NCBI GenBank assembly: GCA_016929205.1
Contig: JAFGJF010000303.1
Coordinates: forward strand, 1-7,149
Source of the DNA: Anaerolineae bacterium
GTDB lineage: Bacteria; Chloroflexota; Anaerolineae; JAFGEY01
Direction: 5' to 3'
DNA length: 7,149 bases
The translations under genes and the position numbers were made by a program. Of the stretch, positions 1 to 5,065 are shown in pieces (position 1 is the first letter of the stretch; each line of letters starts with the position of its first letter). Below the pieces are notes generated by a model. That model did not search any database. It had not been told where the DNA came from and was given only the letters and a program-made list of their open reading frames with translations.

Positions 1-42
1 GATTCGTCCGAACTTCAAGTGTTTAGCTTTTTGTGGGCTGGT

Positions 43-53
43 GTACGACGTAC
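43..53. repeat. Short palindrome upstream of the leader promoter
   Basis: GTACG-A-CGTAC is a perfect 5-bp inverted repeat around a single base. It ends 34 bases before the -35 box of the promoter at 88-115, so it could be an activator or repressor half-site pair. Short palindromes like this also occur by chance. The rest of bases 1-87 shows no supportable gene or signal. Confidence 0.2.
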
Positions 54-87
54 GCGAGAACAATGCTGATTTGCCAAGGTTGATGAT

Positions 88-115
88 TTGACAACTTTTG
101 TTTTTGGCCTATAAT
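88..115 (+). promoter_or_regulatory. Sigma-70-type promoter of the rsgA leader
   Basis: A consensus -35 box TTGACA (88-93) is followed after 16 bases by a consensus -10 box TATAAT (110-115), in locally AT-rich sequence. Transcription would start near 121-123. Both hexamers match consensus perfectly, and the spacer is one base short of the optimum. The transcript would carry the small ORF at 157-222, both terminators and, on read-through, rsgA. This is the only strong promoter seen before rsgA. Confidence 0.8.
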
Positions 116-145
116 GGGATGCGTATGATACATTGTTGATAAAGG

Positions 146-285
146 AGGCAAGTCGTATGTCCCAAGTGCATAATGTTGATGTCGCACAATTCGATCTTGC
201 CTGCCGTTTTTTGCTTGGGTGACGTGTAGCGTCTAGCGCACCACACAATCGAAGAGTAACGGGCCATGAGGCGGCGGCAAGATCG
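146..285 (+). promoter_or_regulatory. Candidate attenuator with mutually exclusive RNA pairings
   Basis: Three segments compete. Segment 1 (146-155, AGGCAAGTCG) overlaps the end of the leader Shine-Dalgarno. Segment 2 (192-206, CGATCTTGCCTGCCG) lies in the leader ORF. Segment 3 (272-285, CGGCGGCAAGATCG) is the loop of terminator 1. Segments 1 and 2 pair over 10 bp with T195 bulged. Segments 2 and 3 pair over 14 bp with only T202 bulged. Pairing 2:3 consumes almost the whole 20-base terminator loop. Only 5 bases would be left to span a 14-bp helix, so I infer that it is sterically incompatible with terminator 1. Pairing 1:2 would partly hide the ribosome-binding site and leave terminator 1 free. 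This resembles translation-controlled attenuation. The direction of the switch cannot be decided from sequence alone. Confidence 0.5.
157..222 (+). CDS. Putative 21-residue leader peptide upstream of rsgA
   Basis: This small ORF starts with ATG at 157, eight bases after a near-perfect Shine-Dalgarno AAAGGAGG (141-148), and ends at TGA 220-222. The promoter at 88-115 would start the RNA about 35 bases upstream of it. The peptide begins MSQVHNVDVA and ends CRFLLG. It has no membrane segment, no obvious arrest motif, and no run of one amino acid as seen in amino-acid attenuators. Other frames close with stops soon after 222, so it is not an obvious frameshifted start of a longer gene. Codons 12-17 contain the segment (192-206) that can pair with the ribosome-binding region or with the loop of the downstream terminator. 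I infer that translation of the ORF, more than its product, may matter. Expression is likely from the initiation signals, but a function is unproven. It matches no family that I recognise. Confidence 0.5.
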   Translation: MSQVHNVDVAQFDLACRFLLG

Positions 286-305
286 CACAACTCGTGGCTT
301 TTTTT
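263..305 (+). terminator. Intrinsic terminator 1 of the rsgA leader
   Basis: GCCATGAG (263-270) pairs with CTCGTGGC (291-298) over 8 bp, with one G-U wobble at 267/294. The 20-base loop (271-290) can form a further short GCG/CGC helix inside. A run of seven T follows directly (299-305), then GTTTTT. The loop contains the segment complementary to the leader ORF. This would yield an RNA of about 185 bases. On its own it could be the end of a small RNA gene. In context it looks conditional, because rsgA lies downstream with no other clear promoter. Confidence 0.7.
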
Positions 306-384
306 GTTTTTAGCAGGTTGTATGCAGGTCACTTGCACTGCAAACGGCTTGGACAAAAGCGCAGCCTTGGCGGCTGTTTCTGGA

Positions 385-419
385 GGGCCATGAGTGAACT
401 TTATTCATGGCCCTTTTTT
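385..419 (+). terminator. Intrinsic terminator 2 of the rsgA leader
   Basis: GGGCCATGA (385-393) pairs perfectly with TCATGGCCC (405-413). The stem can extend by four weaker pairs to a 3-base loop (398-400). Six T follow (414-419). It sits 43 bases before the proposed rsgA start, so rsgA expression from the upstream promoter needs read-through of it. Its 5' arm repeats the 5' arm of terminator 1: GGGCCATGAG occurs at both 261-270 and 385-394. A smaller hairpin, CAGCC/GGCTG (362-366/372-376), precedes it. Confidence 0.8.
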
Positions 420-461
420 GTTATCCAGAAGTGTTACAGCCATTTACGGAGGAATCTGACA

Positions 462-1685
462 TTGGCGAATCGAAATGAAAAACAGTGGGATCACATGCGC
501 AACAATGCCCAGATGCGCCAGGTGCGCAAACAGATCAAGCGCAACCGCAAAACCAAGCGTGCACGGCACAAGACGTGGATGCCCGACAGTTGGGATAACC
601 TGGATGAATGGGCCGTGCCCCAGAGCGAGCCGGTGATGCCGCGTGGCGAGCAGGAACGGCGCAGCGAAGTCCTGGCCGTGGCCCTGGAGGCGCTGCGCGA
701 AGAGCAAGACGAATCTGCGGCGACAGAGGTATCGACAGCACATGACACATCAATGGAGGTGCTCGACGTCGCACCGGGCTTGGTCGGGACGGTGATCGAG
801 GTCAGCAGCAGTCTCTGTCGTGTCAAATTGAACGGACGCCGGTTGCTCTGCAGCACACGCGGCTCGCTCAGCGCCGAAGACACCGGGTTTACCAACGTCG
901 TCGCTGTTGGCGACCGGGTTGTCCTGTCCGAGGAAAACACCGGTTTGGATCGCGGCGTGGTGGAGAGCGTCTTGCCGCGCAAGAGCGTGCTCGCCCGGCC
1001 CGATGTATTCTATAGCCACCTGCAGCAGGTCATCGTCGCCAACGCCGATCAACTGCTCGTCGTCGCCTCGTGGCGCGATCCGGTTTTGTGGATGGAACTC
1101 GTCGACCGCTACCTGATCGCCGCCGAGCGGCACAATCTGTCGCCGCTGATCTGTGTCAACAAGATCGACCTGGCACGCGATGTGGCCGAGTGCAGAACCA
1201 AGATCGGTCCTTACCTCGATCTGGGCTACCCCGTTCTGTTTACCAGCGCGACCGATGGCCGGGGGATCGAGGAACTGCGTGCGGTCTTGAAAGACAGGAC
1301 AACTGTCCTGGCTGGCCCGTCCGGCGTCGGCAAATCGTCGCTGCTCACCGCCGTGCAGTCGGACTTGCAGCTTCGCACCGGCATTGTCAGCGATTATGGC
1401 GAGGGCCGTCACACGACGACGCAGGTCAATTTGATCGAGCTAGAGATGGGCGGGTTTGTCGTCGATACGCCCGGCATTCGCGAGTTTGGATTGAGTGGAT
1501 TGTCGAAAAGCGAGCTGGTACGGTTTTATCCCGAGATTGCCGCGCTGCAAGCACGCTGTCGCTTTGGCGACTGTTCGCACAGCCACGAGCCTGGCTGTGC
1601 GGTCAAGGACGCAGTACAAAAGAACCGCATCTCACAGGATCGTTATCACAGCTACCGGGTTATCTACGACGGCTTGCCGGGGTAG
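462..1685 (+). CDS. rsgA: Ribosome small-subunit-dependent GTPase RsgA
   Basis: RsgA (YjeQ/YloQ) is a circularly permuted GTPase that binds the 30S subunit late in assembly, checks the decoding centre and helps release maturation factors. The 407-residue product shows an OB-fold from about residue 106 (GLVGTVIEV), then the permuted G-motifs: G4 NKID (233-236), G1 GPSGVGKS (285-292), G2 TTTQ (318-321) and G3 DTPG (335-338). The C-terminal zinc site has C366, C371, H373 and C379. The roughly 105-residue N-terminus is strongly basic (residues 20-37) and then acidic. A basic N-tail is usual in RsgA, but this one is longer than the E. coli version. I chose TTG 462 because GGAGG (448-452) lies nine bases upstream. 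ATG 495 is the alternative. The frame is open back to GTG 294, but that stretch consists of two terminator regions and is not credible coding sequence. Confidence 0.95.
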   Translation: MANRNEKQWDHMRNNAQMRQVRKQIKRNRKTKRARHKTWMPDSWDNLDEWAVPQSEPVMPRGEQERRSEVLAVALEALREEQDESAATEVSTAHDTSMEVLDVAPGLVGTVIEVSSSLCRVKLNGRRLLCSTRGSLSAEDTGFTNVVAVGDRVVLSEENTGLDRGVVESVLPRKSVLARPDVFYSHLQQVIVANADQLLVVASWRDPVLWMELVDRYLIAAERHNLSPLICVNKIDLARDVAECRTKIGPYLDLGYPVLFTSATDGRGIEELRAVLKDRTTVLAGPSGVGKSSLLTAVQSDLQLRTGIVSDYGEGRHTTTQVNLIELEMGGFVVDTPGIREFGLSGLSKSELVRFYPEIAALQARCRFGDCSHSHEPGCAVKDAVQKNRISQDRYHSYRVIYDGLPG

Positions 1686-1712
1686 GCAAGCAAATACCGC
1701 CATACCGTTCAC

Positions 1713-1750
1713 AAAAAAGCGCAGCCTGTTCTGTTTTGGCTGCGCTTCTT
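1713..1750. terminator. Bidirectional terminator between convergent genes
   Basis: A perfect 10-bp stem AAGCGCAGCC (1717-1726) / GGCTGCGCTT (1738-1747) encloses an 11-base loop. On the minus strand it is followed by six T (complement of A1713-1718), which makes a strong terminator for the response-regulator gene ending at 1779. On the plus strand only a short, mixed pyrimidine tract follows, so termination of rsgA is probably weaker. It fills the 93-base gap between the two stop codons. Confidence 0.8.
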
Positions 1751-1778
1751 ATACAAGATTGGGTGTGCCGGATTGGCG

Positions 1779-2327
1779 CTAGAGCAGCCCGGCTGCCACA
1801 AATGCGCCCATCAGGCAGGCTGAAACGACCAGGGCGACGCCGACGATCAGAAAAACGAGGTTGCTGCCTCGGCGCGATCGGTTGCGCTCGCCGGTAAACT
1901 GGGCGGCCAATGTTCGCTGCTGCTGCATTCGCTGCAGCTTGCCGCGCACGCTGGACAGCAGATCGTCTACGGTGCATGGTTTGCACAAATAGTCATCTGC
2001 GCCCAGTTCTTTGCCTTGCCGGATATCTTCAATTTGGGCTTTGGCGGTCAGAAAAATAAAGGGGATGTGATTCAGGTAGGGGTTCCCGCGCACGTGCTCG
2101 TAAAATGTGAACCCGTCCATAACCGGCATCATGATGTCGGCCAGGATCACGTCCGGAACGCGGTCTCGATCTCGGTATTCAGCTAGCAGTCTGTCCAGCG
2201 CGTCTTGGCCGTTCGTTGCCGTCCAAACCTGGTATCCTTCGGCTTGCAGCGTCGTTTCAATCATATCCAGGAATGCGGGATAGTCATCCACGGCTAGAAT
2301 GATGGTTTGATGATTTGGCTCGCTCAT
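1779..2327 (-). CDS. Single-domain response regulator with C-terminal membrane anchor
   Basis: This is a CheY-like receiver of a two-component system. It is 182 residues long and would be phosphorylated by a sensor kinase not encoded here. The acidic pair is D14/D15, the phospho-acceptor is D64 (LADIMMP), the switch Thr is T94 (FLTA) and the conserved Lys is K116 (CKP). No DNA-binding or enzymatic output domain follows. After a short helix rich in Gln and Arg (about 127-153) comes a hydrophobic segment at 157-182, starting NLVFLIVGVALVVS and running to the last residue. Arginines just before it (GERNRSRR) fit a cytoplasmic receiver with a tail anchor. Start ATG 2327 has AAGGGA eight bases upstream. 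The gene is convergent with rsgA and divergent from tetR. It may tether a phosphorylation signal to the membrane or act as a phosphate sink. The receiver is certain; the role is unknown. Confidence 0.9.
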   Translation of the reverse strand: MSEPNHQTIILAVDDYPAFLDMIETTLQAEGYQVWTATNGQDALDRLLAEYRDRDRVPDVILADIMMPVMDGFTFYEHVRGNPYLNHIPFIFLTAKAQIEDIRQGKELGADDYLCKPCTVDDLLSSVRGKLQRMQQQRTLAAQFTGERNRSRRGSNLVFLIVGVALVVSACLMGAFVAAGLL

Positions 2328-2379
2328 GGTTTGTTCCCTTGACTGTTATCCCCCACGTTGCAACCGTAAGTCTCTTGTG

Positions 2380-2408
2380 ATTGTAGCATAAATGCACAAG
2401 ATGAGCAA
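2380..2408 (-). promoter_or_regulatory. Putative promoter of the response-regulator gene
   Basis: Read on the minus strand, TTGCTC (2408-2403) and TACAAT (2385-2380) are separated by 17 bases. The -10 box has five of six consensus bases and the -35 box matches at TTG plus a C. The predicted start near 2373 would give a leader of about 45 bases before ATG 2327. It points away from the tetR promoter, and the two do not overlap. Confidence 0.55.
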
Positions 2409-2456
2409 ACGATGCCTGTGCTTCGCAACCTGCAGGACGCAATATCTTTCACACGC

Positions 2457-2485
2457 TTGACAGGGCCACCACAAGCTGGTAAAAT
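2457..2485 (+). promoter_or_regulatory. Promoter of the tetR-exporter operon
   Basis: A consensus -35 TTGACA (2457-2462) is followed after an ideal 17-base spacer by TAAAAT (2480-2485), which has five of six consensus bases. Transcription would start near 2491-2493, inside the first of the three operator palindromes. The 5' untranslated region to ATG 2564 would be about 72 bases. Such a strong core promoter fits a unit kept off by a repressor. Confidence 0.75.
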
Positions 2486-2531
2486 ACGACTATAGTCGAA
2501 ATTGACCAGGGTCAAGATTGACTATGGTCAT
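2486..2531. promoter_or_regulatory. Three tandem operator palindromes, probably for the TetR regulator
   Basis: Three 14-base dyads follow each other: ACGACTATAGTCGA (2486-2499), TTGACCAGGGTCAA (2502-2515) and TTGACTATGGTCAT (2518-2531). All share GACYA-KRGTC, and their centres (2492.5, 2508.5, 2524.5) are exactly 16 bp apart. The first contains the perfect palindrome CGACTATAGTCG over the predicted transcription start. The second is a perfect 6+2+6 inverted repeat. The position just before tetR suggests autorepression, which is typical of this family. Sites 1 and 3 would lie on the same DNA face and site 2 on the other. Binding by this protein is inferred. Confidence 0.7.
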
Positions 2532-2563
2532 ATTTCCTTGTGGTCGTCAAATTCGAGGTAACG

Positions 2564-3172
2564 ATGAGCGAATGTATATCTAGAAGGGAACGCAAAAAGC
2601 AAGAGACGCGCGAGCATCTGCTCAAAGCCGCCTGGCAGTTGTTCCAGGAAAAGGGATACGATGATACGACGGTCCAAGAGATCGCCGAGGCCGCAGACGT
2701 TGCCAAAAGCACGTTCTTTAACTACTTTGAGACCAAAGAAGCGATCGTGAACGAGATTGCCTTGTGGCGTATCGAGCTGCTGGGCGGCCGCGTTCTTGGC
2801 GTGGAGCACACGCCCGATAGGGTCATCGATCGGATCAAGCTGTTGATGGAAGCGATGGTCGACGAGTTTGCGCCGCGGCAAGAGCTGACCCGGCACATGT
2901 TCCTGGCCCGGATTGGCGCGCCGATTCACCACCAGAGCGCGCACCGCATCGGCAGCTTGATGCAAGAATTGGTCGTACAGGGCCAGGCTGGGGGTGAGAT
3001 TCGGGGCGATGTAGAGGCGGGGTTTGTCGCACGTTTGCTGATGACCTGTTGGTTTTATCACTTTTCAAGATGGTGGCACGAAAAGGGCGATTTTCCTGCC
3101 AAGGGGGAATTGGCTCAAGCTGTGGACGTATTGATGCATGGGTTGCAGGGTGAAAAAAGGAGGTCGATGTGA
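2564..3172 (+). CDS. TetR/AcrR-family transcriptional regulator
   Basis: The product is a 202-residue one-component repressor of usual TetR size. Its N-terminal helix-turn-helix begins with the basic RRERKKQETRE region (7-17). The recognition part covers about residues 35-55 (TTVQEIAEAADVAKSTFFNYF), closely matching the family pattern. The C-terminal ligand and dimer domain (about 60-195) is not specific enough to name an inducer. I prefer ATG 2564, preceded by GAGGT (2555-2559), to the in-frame GTG at 2540, which has no ribosome-binding site and lies 9 bases from operator 3. The gene's last four bases, GTGA, overlap the start of the first exporter gene, so translation is probably coupled. 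It very likely represses its own operon through the operators at 2486-2531, with a substrate of the exporter as inducer. Confidence 0.92.
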   Translation: MSECISRRERKKQETREHLLKAAWQLFQEKGYDDTTVQEIAEAADVAKSTFFNYFETKEAIVNEIALWRIELLGGRVLGVEHTPDRVIDRIKLLMEAMVDEFAPRQELTRHMFLARIGAPIHHQSAHRIGSLMQELVVQGQAGGEIRGDVEAGFVARLLMTCWFYHFSRWWHEKGDFPAKGELAQAVDVLMHGLQGEKRRSM

Positions 3173-5064
3173 AGCATTTGTGGCGTGCTGCTCGAATGTT
3201 TCTGGGCAAGTACAGGTGGTTTATGGCAGGTGGGTTTGTGTGTTTGGTGCTCGCCGACGCAGCCAATTTGATCCAGCCGCAGTTTACGCGGATGATTGTG
3301 GACCGGGGAATCAGCTCGGGGGACTTGGCGCTCGTGATTTGGATGGCGGTAGGGATAGTCGGCTTTGCGATTTTGCGTGCCGTCTTTTCTTTTCTACAAG
3401 GCTGGTTGATGGTGCGTACGGCCCAGGGGATCGCCTACGACATGCGCAATCAGATCTATGCCAAAGTCCAGGCCCTCTCTTTTAGCTATCACGACCAGGC
3501 CCAGACGGGGCAGTTGATGACCCGGGCGACCTCTGACGTGGATCTGGTACAGGGTTTTGTCAGCCAGGGCTTTCTGATGGTGGTCAGTTCGGTATTGACC
3601 ATGAGCGCCAGCCTGATCTTTCTCTTTGTCACCAACTGGCGTCTCTCTCTGGTGATGATGGTCGTCGTTCCGGTTACCTTTGCCATATTTGGGTCGGTCA
3701 ACGGTCGCATCCGCCCGATGTTCAAGCTCGTTCAGGAACGTCTTTCCCGGCTGAACGTCGTCCTCCAGGAAAGCCTGGCCGGCGTGCGCGTGGTCAAGGC
3801 CTTTGCCCGCGAGCCGTACGAAGCAAAGCGCTATGCAGCCGCCAACCAAGAGTTGTACGATATGAACATCCGCATCGGCAAGATTATGGCCGTGCTTTTT
3901 CCCATGATGTTTTTCATTTCGAACGGATCGAGGCTTTCAGTATATTGGGTTGGCGGCGCGCAGGTGCTCGGCGGGTCGTTGACCCTGGGCGAGATGCTTT
4001 CCTTTGCCAACTATGTCATGATGGCTTTCTGGCCCTTGTTGGGCGTCACTATGTACATTACCATGATCTCGCAGGCCGGCGCTTCGGCGGAGCGCATCTT
4101 TGAGGTCCTCGATACACAGTCTGAGGTGGTTGAAAAGCCCGGAGCGCAGGCTTTGGCCGGGGTTGCTGGCCGGGTCGCTTTTGAGGATGTCTCGTTTCGC
4201 TACTTTGAAAGCGGCAATCTGGTGCTCGATGGCGTGAGCTTTGAGGCCGATCCGGGGCAGGTTATTGCCTTGTTGGGGGCTACCGGCTCTGGCAAATCGA
4301 CGATCATTAACCTCATCCCGCGCTTTTACGACGTGACCAATGGACGGGTGCTCATCGACGATATGGACGTTCGTGATGTGACCATCGAGAGTCTGCGTTC
4401 GCAGATTGGCATTGTCTTCCAAGAGGCCACCTTGTTTGGCGGGACGGTCAAGGAAAACATCGCCTTTGGTCGTTCCGATGCGAGCATGGACGAGATCATC
4501 GCTGCAGCAGAAGCGGCCGAGGCGCACGATTTTATCACCGAGTTCCCCGATGGCTACGATACGGTGGTTGGCGAACGCGGGGTAACGCTTTCGGGCGGGC
4601 AAAAGCAGCGAGTTGCTATTGCCCGTGCCTTGTTGCTTAACCCGAGGATACTGATCCTGGACGACTCGACCTCCAGCGTGGACCTGGAGACCGAGTACCG
4701 CATTCAGAAAGCGCTGTCCCGGTTGATGGAGGGGCGTACCAGTTTTGTGATCGCCCAACGCATTGCTACTGTGCTCAATGCCGACCAGATCCTGGTATTG
4801 GACAAGGGCCAGGTTGTCGCTCATGGCGTTCACGAGCAGTTGATGCAAGACAGCGCGATCTATGCCGAGATCTATTATTCGCAGTTGCTGCAAGACACAG
4901 ACCTGAGCGGCCAAGAGGCGTCTGCGGGGATGCTGCCGGCGCACCAGGGACATATGCTTTCGGGCATGTCCCCGGAACCTTCCGGTGCATCCCGGATGGG
5001 CGAAGGTTCTCCCTGGGCTAGTGGTCAACGTCCCGGGACACCTCGCCGAAAGGAGAGAGGGTAA
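3169..5064 (+). CDS. ABC exporter half-transporter, degenerate-site subunit
   Basis: This 631-residue protein fuses a six-helix membrane domain (helices near 18-38, 53-77, 132-153, 156-176, 240-262 and 275-300) to an ATP-binding domain (about 335-575). It has A-loop Y345, Walker A GATGSGKST (370-378), Q-loop Q418, signature LSGGQ (474-478) and Walker B ILILD (494-498). The base after Walker B is D499 instead of the catalytic Glu, and the switch His is replaced by Q530. Its own composite ATP site is therefore probably poor at hydrolysis, while its intact LSGGQ completes the partner's site. This is the arrangement of heterodimeric multidrug-type exporters such as TM287/288. Start GTG 3169 lies five bases after AAAAGGAGG (3155-3163) and overlaps tetR by four bases. 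The tail (577-631) is rich in Gly, Ser, Pro and Ala and lies outside the conserved fold. Substrate unknown; it could be a drug, lipid or peptide. Confidence 0.93.
   Translation: MKHLWRAARMFLGKYRWFMAGGFVCLVLADAANLIQPQFTRMIVDRGISSGDLALVIWMAVGIVGFAILRAVFSFLQGWLMVRTAQGIAYDMRNQIYAKVQALSFSYHDQAQTGQLMTRATSDVDLVQGFVSQGFLMVVSSVLTMSASLIFLFVTNWRLSLVMMVVVPVTFAIFGSVNGRIRPMFKLVQERLSRLNVVLQESLAGVRVVKAFAREPYEAKRYAAANQELYDMNIRIGKIMAVLFPMMFFISNGSRLSVYWVGGAQVLGGSLTLGEMLSFANYVMMAFWPLLGVTMYITMISQAGASAERIFEVLDTQSEVVEKPGAQALAGVAGRVAFEDVSFRYFESGNLVLDGVSFEADPGQVIALLGATGSGKSTIINLIPRFYDVTNGRVLIDDMDVRDVTIESLRSQIGIVFQEATLFGGTVKENIAFGRSDASMDEIIAAAEAAEAHDFITEFPDGYDTVVGERGVTLSGGQKQRVAIARALLLNPRILILDDSTSSVDLETEYRIQKALSRLMEGRTSFVIAQRIATVLNADQILVLDKGQVVAHGVHEQLMQDSAIYAEIYYSQLLQDTDLSGQEASAGMLPAHQGHMLSGMSPEPSGASRMGEGSPWASGQRPGTPRRKERG
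4947..5039 (+). repeat. Cluster of inverted repeats at the junction of the exporter genes
   Basis: Several dyads crowd into about 90 bases at the 3' end of the first exporter gene. They are GGGACAT/ATGTCCC (4947-4953/4966-4972), CCGGAA-CC-TTCCGG (4972-4985), GAACCTTC/GAAGGTTC (4975-4982/5002-5009) enclosing CATCC-C-GGATG (4988-4998), and the 10-base palindrome GTCCCGGGAC (5030-5039). They encode the non-conserved tail of the first protein. The mRNA could fold strongly just before the second gene's ribosome-binding site, which may tune translation or stability. Confidence 0.5.
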
Positions 5065-5065
5065 T

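Noticed and set aside
182..294. CRISPR-like array suggested by the CACAA(n)TCG repeats
   Set aside because: The repeats are only 8-12 bases, unevenly spaced and imperfect, with no cas genes.
15..356. 113-codon open frame on the minus strand
   Set aside because: It runs antisense through the promoter, small ORF and terminator 1, has no recognisable domain, and no supporting ribosome-binding site or promoter was noted.
121..420. Miniature transposable element instead of an attenuator
   Set aside because: The repeats are short internal arms of terminators. I saw no terminal inverted repeats with a target duplication, and the promoter, Shine-Dalgarno and T-tracts fit a regulatory leader better.
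294..461. N-terminal extension of rsgA to GTG 294, giving 463 residues
   Set aside because: The stretch encodes the second half of terminator 1 and all of terminator 2, and GTG 294 has no ribosome-binding site. TTG 462 has GGAGG at an ideal distance.
750..1412. Long minus-strand open frame within rsgA
   Set aside because: It lies entirely antisense to well-conserved GTPase motifs, and its translation shows no known family. It is a codon-bias shadow.
2486..2531. CRISPR-like or iteron-type repeats from the three regular palindromes
   Set aside because: The units are 14-base dyads at 16-bp intervals directly downstream of a -10 box and before a tetR gene. Repressor sites explain them more simply; there is no replication gene.
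3937..5028. 363-codon minus-strand open frame within the first exporter gene
   Set aside because: It is antisense to the ATP-binding domain and has no recognisable protein features. The plus-strand motifs are unambiguous.
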